DNA of 64,000 nt, taken from JALQTD01 sp965656785 (GTDB lineage: Bacteria; Bacteroidota; Bacteroidia; Flavobacteriales_D; Sanyastnellaceae). The stretch spans positions 1 through 64,000 of the forward strand of contig CBFHLY010000007.1 in the NCBI GenBank assembly GCA_965656785.1, given 5' to 3'. Made by a program: the position numbers and the translations under genes. The notes below the pieces were generated by a model, which saw only the letters and a program-made list of their open reading frames with translations, did no database searches and had not been told where the DNA came from. This document shows positions 9,010 to 17,874 of this stretch, piece after piece (the stretch's first letter is position 1; each line of letters starts with the position of its first letter).

Positions 9010-11030
9010 TGTCCCAAAACACGCCCTATCCCCGCTTGTTCACGCCGATCGACCTCGGTCCGTTCACCCTTCCCAACCGCGTCATCATGGGCAGCATGCA
9101 CGTGGGGTTGGAGGAAGAACGCGGGGGCATGAAGAAACTCGCCGCCTTCTATGCCGAGCGCGCAGCCGCAGGCACGGCGCTCATCGTCACAGGGGGCATC
9201 GCACCCAACATGGCGGGGGCACTGGGGCCCTTCGGCGCCACCATGAGCCGCCGCTGGCACGTCAAGCAACACCGCGTCATCCCCGAGGCGGTTCATGCGG
9301 AGGGCGGCCGCATCCTGCTGCAATTGCTCCACGGCGGGCGCTACAGCCACCACCCGTTCTGCGTAGCGCCCAGCGCACTTCAAGCTCCCATCGGCCGATT
9401 CAAGCCCCGTGCACTGACTCGCCGGGGAGTCCAGCGCACCATCCGGGATTACGCTCACAGCGCAACGTTGGCCCAACAAGCGGGCTACGATGGGGTCGAA
9501 ATCATGGGCTCCGAAGGTTACCTCATCAACCAGTTCCTCGTTCAGTCTACGAACCAGCGCCGAGACGAATGGGGCGGATCGTTTGAGCGCCGGATGGCGT
9601 TTCCACTGTCCATCGTCCGGGCCATTCGTTCCGCGGTGGGCGAGGACTTCCTCATCATGTTTCGGCTGAGCATGCTGGACTTGGTGGCGGATGGAAGTTC
9701 ATGGGAGGAAGTCGTTCAGTTGGCCCAAGCCCTCGAACACGCCGGGGTGCACGTCATCAACACCGGCATCGGATGGCACGAGGCCCGCATTCCGACGATC
9801 GCGAGCATGGTACCGCACGGCGGCTTTGCGTGGGTCACCCAACGGCTCATGGGCCACGTGGGGATTCCGTTGGTCACCACGAATCGGTTCAACATGCCGG
9901 ACCAAATCGAACACGCCCTTGAATCCGGGTGCGCGGATTTGGTCTCCATGGCCCGTCCGTTTCTCGCCGATTCCCAATGGGTCGCCAAGGCCCAGCAGCG
10001 CGCACCGGAGCAGATCAACACGTGCATCGGCTGCAACCAAGCGTGTTTGGATCACATTTTCCAACGCAAGACCGCAACGTGCCTCGTGAATCCTCGAGCG
10101 GGTCACGAAACCGACGTCGATCCCCAACCCACGCGACAAATCCGCGTCTTGGTCGTGGGCGGAGGGCCAGCGGGACTGAGTTGCGCTGCGGAGTTGGCGC
10201 GATTGGGTCACAAGGTGCGCTTGATTGAAGAGGCGGAGGAATTGGGGGGGCAGTTCAATTTGGCCCGACGCATTCCCGGCAAAGAAGACTTCAGCGAAAC
10301 CATTCGTTACTTCACCCATCAATTGAGGAAGTTCGGGGTGGAGGTCGTTCTTGGTCGAAGGGCCGATGAACGCGATGCAGAAGGGTGTAATGTCGTGGTC
10401 CTCGCCACGGGGGTTCGTCCTCGCATTCCAACGTTGTTCGACACCAGCCTTCCTCATGTACAAGCGTACGACGAGGCGCTCAAGCAGCCCCCGCCTGGCG
10501 AAGGAATAGTGGCCGTGATCGGTACGGGCGGCATTGGATTCGACGTAGCGGATTGGTTGACCCACCAGGGCGACCCGCACTCCTTCGAATCGGCATGGGG
10601 CATTGACCGTGAACTGAACGAGCGCGGGGGCTTAAGCCCCAATCGACCGCATCGCACGTCACCGGTACAGGTGCATGCATTCCAACGCGGCACCGAAAAA
10701 CCCGGTCAAAACCTTGGGAAAACCACCGGTTGGATTCACCGCGTCACCTTGCGCGAACGTGGCGTTCAATTCCACACGGGAGTCGAATACTTGGGCACCA
10801 CGAAAACGGGGTTCCGTTATCGGGATGCGGAAGGGAGCGAACGCGAATTCCAGTGTGATCGCGTCATCCTCTGCGCAGGCCAAACCAGCAACGGCGCTCC
10901 CGAGTTCCTCACCCACTTCGGAGAAGGGCCGTGGCGAGTCGAGCTCATTGGAGGCAGCAAAGAGGCCAAGGGAATCGATGCGCAACGTGCCATCCGAGAA
11001 GGTTGGGAACTCGCGCGCCGTCTGTGTTAA
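9009..11030 (+). CDS. fadH: NADH:flavin oxidoreductase / 2,4-dienoyl-CoA reductase (FadH type)
   Basis: 673 residues in three parts, as in bacterial 2,4-dienoyl-CoA reductase, which removes double bonds during beta-oxidation of unsaturated fatty acids. An N-terminal FMN-binding TIM barrel (1-330) holds LLQLLHGGRYSHH, GYDGVEIMGSEGYLINQF and GWHEARIPT. A 4Fe-4S cluster follows with Cys339, 342, 346 and 358. The C-terminal FAD/NAD(P) part starts at VLVVGGGPAGLSCAAELA (380-397). The start ATG overlaps the upstream stop (TGATG). Related trimethylamine dehydrogenase-like enzymes share this plan, so the substrate is inferred from family only. It converges on plsC, and the two stop codons share TTAA. 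Confidence 0.88.
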   Translation: MSQNTPYPRLFTPIDLGPFTLPNRVIMGSMHVGLEEERGGMKKLAAFYAERAAAGTALIVTGGIAPNMAGALGPFGATMSRRWHVKQHRVIPEAVHAEGGRILLQLLHGGRYSHHPFCVAPSALQAPIGRFKPRALTRRGVQRTIRDYAHSATLAQQAGYDGVEIMGSEGYLINQFLVQSTNQRRDEWGGSFERRMAFPLSIVRAIRSAVGEDFLIMFRLSMLDLVADGSSWEEVVQLAQALEHAGVHVINTGIGWHEARIPTIASMVPHGGFAWVTQRLMGHVGIPLVTTNRFNMPDQIEHALESGCADLVSMARPFLADSQWVAKAQQRAPEQINTCIGCNQACLDHIFQRKTATCLVNPRAGHETDVDPQPTRQIRVLVVGGGPAGLSCAAELARLGHKVRLIEEAEELGGQFNLARRIPGKEDFSETIRYFTHQLRKFGVEVVLGRRADERDAEGCNVVVLATGVRPRIPTLFDTSLPHVQAYDEALKQPPPGEGIVAVIGTGGIGFDVADWLTHQGDPHSFESAWGIDRELNERGGLSPNRPHRTSPVQVHAFQRGTEKPGQNLGKTTGWIHRVTLRERGVQFHTGVEYLGTTKTGFRYRDAEGSEREFQCDRVILCAGQTSNGAPEFLTHFGEGPWRVELIGGSKEAKGIDAQRAIREGWELARRLC

Positions 11031-11755
11031 TTCATCAGGCCCATGATGGCGTTGCGCGCTGCGGCGGAAAGGCCTTCCAAGTCATTCGCTTCCCGGTATT
11101 TCTCAACCGAGATTGGCGCACCAAATCGAATGGTGATGGGGCGTTTTTGGATGAGGAAATTCCCTTTCGGCAGCGCTTCCCGAGCACCTTGGATTCCGAA
11201 CGGAACCACCGGTACACCGGCGTCCAAAGCCAAGCGGAACGCCCCCTTTTTGAAAGGAAGGAGCTTGCCATCTGAAGAACGCGTCCCTTCCGGAAAGACG
11301 CACACCACCTTGCCTTCGTCCAAGGCACGGTTCAAGTCCTGGGCCGCCCGGATTGCCGAGTCCAATTTCCCGCGTTCCACGAACACGGTCCCCACCCGAG
11401 CGTTGGCCCAACCGAGGAAAGGCACTTTTCGAACGGACGCCTTCGACAAGAAAATGACCGGATGGGGAATGCTCGCAAAAATGGCATTGACGTCCAAGTA
11501 ACTGCTGTGATTGGCCACGTAAATTGCTCGCTTGGGCCAAACCCCATCCGGTGGCCCCACAACGGTCAACCCTTTCGTAAACCATTTCAGGATGTTGGCG
11601 CTCCAGAAGCGCCCGCCAATGCGGGTCAGAACCCAGCCGCTCCATCCCTTGCCCAGAAGCAGCACCAACAACGCAAGGCTGCACGCCACCACCGTCCATT
11701 TTACCGCCAGCACCGTCCGCAATCCCCCACCGATGAACCGGCCCATTGCGTTCAT
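11027..11755 (-). CDS. plsC: 1-acyl-sn-glycerol-3-phosphate acyltransferase (PlsC family)
   Basis: A 242-residue membrane-bound enzyme that makes phosphatidic acid from lysophosphatidic acid. An N-terminal hydrophobic helix (about residues 15-35) is followed by the acyltransferase motifs NHSSYLDV (H-x4-D catalytic motif), GTVFVERGK and FPEGTRSS, then VPVVPFGI. The start at 11753-11755 gives a 4-base ATGA overlap with the upstream pseudouridine synthase gene, supporting translational coupling; a longer in-frame ORF would run into that gene. Third gene of the leftward operon. Confidence 0.88.
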   Translation of the reverse strand: MNAMGRFIGGGLRTVLAVKWTVVACSLALLVLLLGKGWSGWVLTRIGGRFWSANILKWFTKGLTVVGPPDGVWPKRAIYVANHSSYLDVNAIFASIPHPVIFLSKASVRKVPFLGWANARVGTVFVERGKLDSAIRAAQDLNRALDEGKVVCVFPEGTRSSDGKLLPFKKGAFRLALDAGVPVVPFGIQGAREALPKGNFLIQKRPITIRFGAPISVEKYREANDLEGLSAAARNAIMGLMN

Positions 11756-12405
11756 GGTTGGCGGCGTTGGGTGCGGGAGGTCGTGAGGCGCAATCCCAGT
11801 TGCTGAAGGAGGACATCGCGCGGCACGGATTGGATTTCCCCGGGTTTCAATCCCCGTTCCATGATGTTCAGCTGGCCGATGGCCACGCGGATGAGGCGCA
11901 ACGTGGGGAAGCCCGCATGGGCCGTCATTTTCCGGACCTGCCGATTTTTCCCTTCCGTAACCACCAATTCCATCCAACGATCCGGAACCGACTTGCGAAA
12001 GCGAACGGGGGGCGTCCGTTCGGGCACGACAGGCGCTTCAGAAAACAACGTTGCCTCCGCGGGGGCCGTTGAATGCCATTTACCCTTGATTTTCAAGGTC
12101 ATCGGGCGATTGAACGCCCGCAAATCCTCCTCGTTGGGATCGCCTTCTACTTGCACCCAATAGGTCCGGCGGTGCCCGTTCTCGGGGTCCAACAACGCTC
12201 CGTTGATGCTGCGATCATTGGTGAGCAGGAGCAGGCCCTCGCTGTCCCGATCCAGCCTCCCGACCGGGTACACATCCTGTTCCAGCCCCAAATTCAGAGA
12301 AGCCAAACCCGCATGCCCGTCTTCTTCGGAGAACTGGCTCAACACCCCGAACGGTTTATACAGCACAAAGTACTGCGGCTCTGCGGTGGTGCTCACTGGA
12401 TCCAC
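11752..12405 (-). CDS. rluE: rRNA large-subunit pseudouridine synthase E-like (RluE/RsuA family)
   Basis: 217 residues. After FVLYKPFGVLSQF comes the signature YPVGRLDRDSEGLLLLTND, with catalytic Asp52, then a C-terminal KNRQVRKMTAHAGFPTLRLIR motif. The lack of an S4 RNA-binding domain and the short length fit RluE rather than RluB/RsuA. It isomerises a uridine in 23S rRNA. Its start overlaps the upstream lipoprotein stop by 13 bases and its stop overlaps the plsC start by 4. Confidence 0.9.
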   Translation of the reverse strand: MDPVSTTAEPQYFVLYKPFGVLSQFSEEDGHAGLASLNLGLEQDVYPVGRLDRDSEGLLLLTNDRSINGALLDPENGHRRTYWVQVEGDPNEEDLRAFNRPMTLKIKGKWHSTAPAEATLFSEAPVVPERTPPVRFRKSVPDRWMELVVTEGKNRQVRKMTAHAGFPTLRLIRVAIGQLNIMERGLKPGEIQSVPRDVLLQQLGLRLTTSRTQRRQP

Positions 12406-13505
12406 TCGGCTACGAAAACGTTGGTGCTCCGGGTCCGACCGTTGTTCCGATTCGACGAGAAGCTCAGGTACTTTCCGTCCGGCGAAAACATCGGGAAGGA
12501 ATCAAAGGCATCGTCGAAGGTGATTTGTTCCAGGCCCGTTCCATCGGTTCGAATGCTGAACAAATTGAAGGGGAATCCGCCCGTGTGGTGGTTGGAACAA
12601 AAAATGACCCGCTCCCCATTGGGGTGGAAATAAGGCGCCCAATTCGCTCCACCCAAATCCGTCAATTGACGCACCTCTGAACCGTCGGCCCGACCGATGT
12701 ACAATTCCATGTCGGTCGGTTCGACCAATCCGTTGCTGAGCAAGTCCTTATAATGTTGCTGCTCTTCCTCAGTTTGGGGCCGGCTCGCACGCCAAATCAA
12801 CCACTCCCCATCGGGAGAGAAAAACGCCCCGCCATCGTAACCCAATTCGTTCGTCACTTGAACCACATTTCCACCATCCAAATCACACGTGTACAGTTCC
12901 AAGTCGCCCGACCGGGTGCTGGTAAAGACCATGCGGTCCCCTTTCGGAGAGACGGTGGCCTCGGCATCGTATCCGGGCAAGTTCGTCAGTTGTTGCGTGA
13001 TCTCGCCACTTCGATTGGCGACAAAAATGTCATAATCCGGGTAAATCGGCCAAACGTACTCGCCTCCCGGACCCCGTGGCGGAACCGGCGGACATTCAGC
13101 ATCCCCCAAGTGCGTCGAAGCGTAAACAAACGAGGTGTCCCCCGGCATGAAATAAGCACACGTCGTGCGCCCCAATCCCGTGGAAACGGGAGTTGGCCGC
13201 TGCGGAAGGGGTTTGGCATTTTCCCCAAGTTCCATGATGAAAATTTGGTCGCACGGAATTTCCCACGAAGGATTGGTGGCCTGGAACACCAACGCATCGC
13301 TGTCGAACGACCAATACGCCTCCGCGTTGTCCCCTCCAAACGTCAACTGCCGCAGGTTCTTCAAATGCACTTCCTCGGGATAGCGCAACGTATCGGTGTC
13401 AACCGCTTGATGACCCGTGGTAGGAGGGGTTTCTGTGACCTCCGTGCCACAATTTGCTAACAGCAGCCCAAAGAGCGCTGCAATCATGCCTAATTTCGTC
13501 CGCAT
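12393..13505 (-). CDS. TolB-like PD40 beta-propeller lipoprotein
   Basis: 370 residues. The N-terminus MRTKLGMIAALFGLLLANCG is a lipoprotein signal with lipidated Cys19. The mature part has repeated WD40-like PD40 blades: LRQLTFGGDNAEAYWSFD, YDAEATVSPKGDRMVFTSTR, YDGGAFFSPDGEWLIWRASR, NWAPYFHPNGERVIFCSN and FDSFPMFSPDGKYLSFSSNR. TolB-type propellers bind proteins or peptides in the envelope; the ligand here is unknown. The start was chosen for the lipobox; upstream in-frame codons belong to the divergent peptidase. A TATTTTCG box lies 16 bases before the ATG. First gene of a three-gene leftward operon. Confidence 0.85.
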   Translation of the reverse strand: MRTKLGMIAALFGLLLANCGTEVTETPPTTGHQAVDTDTLRYPEEVHLKNLRQLTFGGDNAEAYWSFDSDALVFQATNPSWEIPCDQIFIMELGENAKPLPQRPTPVSTGLGRTTCAYFMPGDTSFVYASTHLGDAECPPVPPRGPGGEYVWPIYPDYDIFVANRSGEITQQLTNLPGYDAEATVSPKGDRMVFTSTRSGDLELYTCDLDGGNVVQVTNELGYDGGAFFSPDGEWLIWRASRPQTEEEQQHYKDLLSNGLVEPTDMELYIGRADGSEVRQLTDLGGANWAPYFHPNGERVIFCSNHHTGGFPFNLFSIRTDGTGLEQITFDDAFDSFPMFSPDGKYLSFSSNRNNGRTRSTNVFVAEWIQ

Positions 13506-13521
13506 ATTGTCGAATTTTGCG

Positions 13522-13529
13522 CGAAAATA
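13522..13529 (-). promoter_or_regulatory. Putative -7 box for the PD40-rluE-plsC operon
   Basis: On the minus strand it reads TATTTTCG, a 7/8 match to TAnnTTTG, 16 bases upstream of the lipoprotein ATG. It lies in the 32-base gap between two divergent genes. Confidence 0.4.
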
Positions 13530-13537
13530 CTTTGAAT

Positions 13538-14830
13538 ATGGGATTGAAGGACGTCCGGATGGGAACTTGGCTCGCTGGAATCGCTGCCCTGAGCTTGTGG
13601 TCATGCCAAACCGCCGATGAAACCAACCCTCAAGCTTCTGATGCAGCGGCCATCGCTGCCTTGAAAGCCCGCGTCGAAACCTTGGCTGATCCCGCCTTGG
13701 AAGGGCGTGAAACCGGTAGCGCAGGAGAAGCGCTGGCGGCGCAGTGGTTGTCCGATGAGTTCGAGGCGATGGGGTATGCTGAACGCGGAGATTCCGGGGC
13801 GTTTCAGTCCTTTCAATACACACCGCATCCCCCCATGCAAATCCATGGCGATTCGGGGCAGGCACACTTGGGCATGGCGGTGGTGAAGCCGATTGTTGGT
13901 CGCAACGTCTTGTTCACGGGCAAGGGAACTCACGGAAAAGGATTCGGAGTGCTGGCAGCGCACTACGACCACTTGGGATACGGCGGGGAGAATTCGTTGT
14001 TCCGAGGTGAGCCCACCGTTCACTATGGCGCCGATGACAACGCTTCAGGCGTAGCGACGATGTTGGAAGTGGCGCAGCGCGTAGCGGATGCCCCGATGAG
14101 CGATCATGTGCTGTACTGCGGCTTCTCCGGCGAGGAGAAAGGGCTTTGGGGGTCGAATCACTTTTGTGAAGAACCCACGGTGCCACTCGACAGCATCCGC
14201 TACATGATCAACCTCGATATGGTAGGTCGGTTGCGCGGGGACACGCTGGCGGTCTATGGAACGGGCACTTCGCCCCGCTGGATGGAGGTGTTGGAAGCCT
14301 GCAATGAGGAGGGGTTCGTTTTGGTTCCAAGCGAAAGCGGTGTGGGGCCTAGCGACCACACGTCTTTTTACCTTGAGGGCATCCCGGTTTTGCACTTTTT
14401 CACAGGGCAACACCCGGACTACCATCGCCCGACGGATACCCCTGAGAAACTCAATTACGAGGGCATGCTGCGCATCGCGCGCTACGTCGAACGGGTGATG
14501 CGGGCGTTGGATCAAGAATCCGAGTGGTTGTTCACGGCCACGAAAGACCAGGATTCGGACAGCACCCCCCGGTTCAACGTGACACTTGGGGTGGTTCCCG
14601 ATTACCTCTTCAGCGGTGAAGGCATGCGGATCGATGGCGTCACGGAAGGAAGGCCTGCTGCAATGGCGGGGCTGAAACGCGGCGATGTGGTTCTTCGGAT
14701 GGACACCTTGCCCGTGGTGGACATGATGTCCTACATGACGGGACTGAGCCTCTTCGAAGAGGGGATGGTCACGGAAGTGGAAATCGAACGGGGCGGGGAC
14801 CGGCTAACGGTCAACGTCATTTGGGATTGA
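13538..14830 (+). CDS. M28-family zinc aminopeptidase lipoprotein with C-terminal PDZ domain
   Basis: 430 residues. The signal ends in LSLWSC, so Cys23 should be lipidated. The M28 zinc-ligand pattern is complete: H142 in AHYDH, D166 in ADDNASG, the E199/E200 pair in GFSGEEKG, D227 in NLDMVG and H296 in HPDYHRPTD. A PDZ-like domain follows (about 350-428, GRPAAMAGLKRGDVVLRMD). It probably trims peptides at the outer or inner membrane surface. The start is ATG 13538 or ATG 13559; both leave the lipobox. The stop is four bases before the RNase P RNA gene. Confidence 0.9.
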   Translation: MGLKDVRMGTWLAGIAALSLWSCQTADETNPQASDAAAIAALKARVETLADPALEGRETGSAGEALAAQWLSDEFEAMGYAERGDSGAFQSFQYTPHPPMQIHGDSGQAHLGMAVVKPIVGRNVLFTGKGTHGKGFGVLAAHYDHLGYGGENSLFRGEPTVHYGADDNASGVATMLEVAQRVADAPMSDHVLYCGFSGEEKGLWGSNHFCEEPTVPLDSIRYMINLDMVGRLRGDTLAVYGTGTSPRWMEVLEACNEEGFVLVPSESGVGPSDHTSFYLEGIPVLHFFTGQHPDYHRPTDTPEKLNYEGMLRIARYVERVMRALDQESEWLFTATKDQDSDSTPRFNVTLGVVPDYLFSGEGMRIDGVTEGRPAAMAGLKRGDVVLRMDTLPVVDMMSYMTGLSLFEEGMVTEVEIERGGDRLTVNVIWD

Positions 14831-14834
14831 CGAG

Positions 14835-15177
14835 ATAGCAGCACCAGACTTCGTCGCCTTGCTTTTGCAGGGAGGAAAGTCCGGACAACATAGGGCGCCA
14901 CACTCCTCGAAAGGGAGGGAGGGTCTTCGGACCTTCACAGAGAGTGCCACAGAGATTTAGACCGCCGATGGCCTTCGGGCACAGGCAAGGGTGAAAAGGT
15001 GAGGTAAGAGCTCACCGGCAAGCAAGCGATTGCTTGGCCTGGGTAAACCTTGTGGGTTGCAAGATCATGTACACTGGCGATTGAGGGCGGCCCGTCCGAG
15101 TCAGGGGGTAGATTGCGTTAGATAGATGGCGAAGCACCTTCGGGTGAACAGAATCCGGCTTACGCGGCTGTTGCTAT
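14835..15177 (+). ncRNA. rnpB: RNase P RNA, bacterial class A
   Basis: The catalytic RNA of ribonuclease P, which matures tRNA 5' ends. Conserved elements are visible in order: GGAGGAAAGTCCGGAC, AGTGCCACAGAGA with GACCGCC, GGTAAGAGCTCACCG, and the 3' core ACAGAATCCGGCTTAC. The ends are set by helix P1, in which ATAGCAGC (from 14835) pairs with GTTGCTAT (ending 15177) with one wobble. It follows the peptidase stop by four bases, so it is either processed from the peptidase message or driven by a promoter inside its last codons (GTCATTTG at 14816-14823 is a weak candidate). Confidence 0.95.
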
Positions 15178-15178
15178 G

Positions 15179-15210
15179 AAGTCCTTGCTCAAGAGCAAGG
15201 ACTTTTTTTT
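15179..15210 (+). terminator. Rho-independent terminator of rnpB
   Basis: AAGTCCTTGCT pairs with AGCAAGGACTT across a 4-base loop (11-bp stem), followed by a run of T to 15210. Confidence 0.93.
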
Positions 15211-15548
15211 GCGGGATTCCCGTCAACAAGTGCCCCCTTCTGCAGATGTCAAAAAAACGCTCATATACCCCGTTCTATTGACCATCCGTCTCTTGTTAGT
15301 TGATTAAATAATCGTCCATTTGGTGACGTATTTGGGGGGGCAGGAAAGGGGTGTTTCTGGCTTCCACCGGAAGATTAGGTGTTAAGTGGGAGTTTTTAAC
15401 ACGTTAAGTTGAAGAAAATCGGCTGGACGGCTTGTCAATTCATGTATCGAACATAAATTTGCCCTAATTCATTAAATAACCAAGGGTTCAAGGCATATCC
15501 CATTGTGTGAGATGATATGTTGCGTTCCGTTTCAAAACGTTTATCAGG
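15211..15548. other. 338-base intergenic region without a recognised gene
   Basis: This is the longest gene-free stretch here, between the rnpB terminator and the winged-helix-like gene. It includes AT-rich patches near 15240-15315 and 15395-15480, unlike the surrounding GC-rich DNA. I see no tRNA, no long ORF and no perfect promoter box. It presumably contains the promoter and leader of the downstream gene. Confidence 0.6.
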
Positions 15549-16145
15549 ATGGAATTTTCCCAGAAAGAATTGCAAGAAATGAAGCGGTTCTATGAACAAG
15601 AGCGGGGCAGGCTGGTGGGCCAGTTGGCTCACGTTGAAGAAATGCTAGTAAAACTAACAGGTGAGCCGTTGGGGCCCCGACGTGTTTCCGCAGCAGCAGC
15701 GTTCGCTGGTGGAAAGCAACGCAAACGCGGCCCGAAGAGCGTTTGGGGCAACTTCATCGTGAAGCGCCTTCGCGCTCGGAACCGTCCGATGACCTACAAG
15801 GAGCTCATTGAAGACGCGATGGCGATTCATCACTTGGGCGCAGAGCGTGAATCTTCGGCGCGTGCGAGCATCCTCAACAGCGCATTCCGCTTGCGAACTG
15901 TTCACGGCCGCGTGGAAACCATTGGTCGCGCAGGAAAGAAGGAGAAGTACCTCGTGCTCACGAAGTGGTTGGACCAAGACGGGATGCTGACTTCTCCTTT
16001 TGATGAGGAGTTCCGCAAGCTCGCTGGAGGACGCCACGTCGCCGTTGACATGGCTGCGATTCCGACACCGCGCTACGACGAGTACGACGTGGAAGTGGGC
16101 GACGATGAAGCGTTCGAATCCATGGAGGAACAGGCCGAAGCATGA
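15549..16145 (+). CDS. Basic protein with a HARE-like winged-helix segment; function unknown
   Basis: 198 residues, not assigned to a named family. Residues 1-35 form a charged, probably coiled-coil helix (KELQEMKRFYEQERGRL). A basic linker KQRKRGPKSVW follows. Residues about 75-140 (NRPMTYKELIEDAM, then ARASILNSAF and a GKKEKYLVL end strand) resemble the fold pattern of HARE-HTH winged helices, which are thought to contact DNA. The C-terminus is acidic. This suggests a nucleoid or regulatory DNA-binding protein, as inference only. It stands alone: a long 5' gap precedes it and a strong bidirectional terminator follows. Confidence 0.8.
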   Translation: MEFSQKELQEMKRFYEQERGRLVGQLAHVEEMLVKLTGEPLGPRRVSAAAAFAGGKQRKRGPKSVWGNFIVKRLRARNRPMTYKELIEDAMAIHHLGAERESSARASILNSAFRLRTVHGRVETIGRAGKKEKYLVLTKWLDQDGMLTSPFDEEFRKLAGGRHVAVDMAAIPTPRYDEYDVEVGDDEAFESMEEQAEA

Positions 16146-16160
16146 TGCGATGTTTTGAAC

Positions 16161-16197
16161 AAAAAAAAGGCGGTCCAATCGGACCGCCTTTTTTTAT
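16161..16197. terminator. Bidirectional terminator between convergent genes
   Basis: AAAAAAAGGCGGTCC and GGACCGCCTTTTTTT are exact reverse complements around the loop AATC. A- and T-runs on both sides serve both the plus-strand gene and pruA. Confidence 0.95.
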
Positions 16198-16200
16198 TCC

Positions 16201-17829
16201 TCAACCGAGGAAGGGGTATCGGTAATCGGTAGGAGGGACCAGCGTTTCCTTGATGGTGCGCGGGCTCACCCAGCGAAGGAGGTTCAATTGGCTGCCAGCT
16301 TTGTCGTTGGTGCCGGATCCACGGGCACCTCCGAAAGGCTGTTGGCCAACCACCGCTCCGGTCGGTTTGTCGTTGATGTAGAAATTGCCTGCTGCGTTCA
16401 CGAGTCCGCGAGAGGCTTGGTCGATGGCGTAGCGGTCTTGGGCGAACACTGCTCCGGTGAGCGCGTAGTCGCTCGTTTGGTCCACCAAATCGATGGCCTC
16501 TGCGAAATCCTCCGCGTCGTAGCGGTAGACTGTCAACACGGGACCGAAGATTTCTTCGACCATGGTCTTGAATTGGGGATTCGAGGTGACGATGATGGTG
16601 GGCTGAATGAAATAGCCCGTCGCGTCATCGTAGGTTCCGCCCGCAACAATTTCTGCGTCGGGCGCAGCTTTTGCGAACTCGATGAAGGAAACGATTTTTT
16701 CGTAGGCCTTGCGGTCGATGACGGCGTTGACGAAATTGCTCAATTCGGCCGGGCTGCCCACTTGGATGGTCGCCACTTCCGATTTCATGCGCTCGATGTA
16801 GTCATCGAACAAGTTCGAAGGGATGTAGGCGCGGGAAGCTGCGGAGCATTTTTGGCCTTGAAGCTCGAACGCTCCGCGAACCGAAGCGGCCACCAATGCG
16901 TTCAAATCCGCGGACCGGTGAGCCAAAATGAAGTCCTTGCCCCCCGTTTCCCCCACGATGCGCGGATACGTCCGGTACAAGCGAATGTTCTCCCCAATCG
17001 TCTTCCACAGGTGCTGGAACACGCCCGTAGAGCCCGTGAAATGCAATCCCGCGAAATCGCGGTGCTTGAACACCACGTCGCCCGCTACCGGTCCGTCAAC
17101 GGTGATGAAGTTGATGACCCCGTCGGGCAATCCCGCCTCGCGGAACACTTCCATGACCACCTGCGCGCTGTAAACTTGCGTATCTGCGGGCTTCCAAACG
17201 ACGACGTTCCCCATGATCGCCGCCGAAGCGGGCAAGTTGCCCGCGATCGCAGTGAAGTTGAACGGCGTGATGGCAAAGACGAATCCTTCAAGGGGACGGT
17301 ATTCGAGGCGATTCCAAATCCCCGGGGCGCTCGAGGGCTGGACTTTGTGGATTTCCTGGACGTACTGCGCGTTGAATCGCAGGAAGTCGATCAATTCACA
17401 TGCGGCATCGATTTCCGCTTGGTAGGCGCTCTTGCTTTGGGCCAACATGGTCGCTGCATTGATTTTTGCGCGGTACGGACCTGCCAGCAAATCGGCAGCC
17501 TTCAGAAAAATGGCCACGCGGTGCTCCCAAGGTGTCGTGGCCCAGGCCTCGCGGGCATTCAATGCCGCTTCAATGGCGCGTTCAACGTGTGAGGCGTCCC
17601 CGTAGTTGTAGTGCCCAAGCAGCTTCCCGTGCTCGTGAGGCGGAGACATCGGGCGTTTGTCGTTGGTGCGCACCTGGTCTGCACCGATGTACATCGGAAC
17701 GTCGATGGGCTCAGCGTAGTACATTTCGTTGTAAGCTGCAAGCAGCGCCTCGCGTTCAGGCGAACCAGGCGCGTAGTTGAGCACCGGTTCGTTGACCGGA
17801 GTGGGAACGGTATAAAGTCCGTCTGACAT
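16201..17829 (-). CDS. pruA: L-glutamate gamma-semialdehyde dehydrogenase (delta-1-pyrroline-5-carboxylate dehydrogenase)
   Basis: 542 residues, the usual length for stand-alone PruA. It oxidises glutamate semialdehyde to glutamate with NAD+, the last step of proline breakdown. Visible are GFVFAITPFNFTAIAGNLP, HFTGSTGVFQ, IVGETGGKDF (general-base Glu), ELQGQKCSAASRAYIP (nucleophile Cys) and the C-terminal PFGGARGSGTNDKAG. I chose MSDGLYTVPTP (17827-17829) over an ATG nine codons upstream, because a perfect TAGCTTTG promoter box lies at 17854-17861 and the upstream start would fall outside the transcript. No proline dehydrogenase gene is nearby. Confidence 0.95.
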   Translation of the reverse strand: MSDGLYTVPTPVNEPVLNYAPGSPEREALLAAYNEMYYAEPIDVPMYIGADQVRTNDKRPMSPPHEHGKLLGHYNYGDASHVERAIEAALNAREAWATTPWEHRVAIFLKAADLLAGPYRAKINAATMLAQSKSAYQAEIDAACELIDFLRFNAQYVQEIHKVQPSSAPGIWNRLEYRPLEGFVFAITPFNFTAIAGNLPASAAIMGNVVVWKPADTQVYSAQVVMEVFREAGLPDGVINFITVDGPVAGDVVFKHRDFAGLHFTGSTGVFQHLWKTIGENIRLYRTYPRIVGETGGKDFILAHRSADLNALVAASVRGAFELQGQKCSAASRAYIPSNLFDDYIERMKSEVATIQVGSPAELSNFVNAVIDRKAYEKIVSFIEFAKAAPDAEIVAGGTYDDATGYFIQPTIIVTSNPQFKTMVEEIFGPVLTVYRYDAEDFAEAIDLVDQTSDYALTGAVFAQDRYAIDQASRGLVNAAGNFYINDKPTGAVVGQQPFGGARGSGTNDKAGSQLNLLRWVSPRTIKETLVPPTDYRYPFLG

Positions 17830-17853
17830 GGTGAAGGTGTTTGAAACTTGGTG

Positions 17854-17861
17854 CAAAGCTA
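17854..17861 (-). promoter_or_regulatory. -7 promoter box of pruA (TAGCTTTG)
   Basis: A perfect TAnnTTTG match on the minus strand, placing the transcription start near 17849 and giving a leader of about 20 bases. No clear -33 box. Confidence 0.55.
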
Positions 17862-17874
17862 ATGGAAGGCGAGG

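Noticed and set aside
16288..17592. 434-residue open frame opposite pruA
   Set aside because: Antisense shadow of a well-conserved dehydrogenase; composition is low-quality and no homologous motif is visible.
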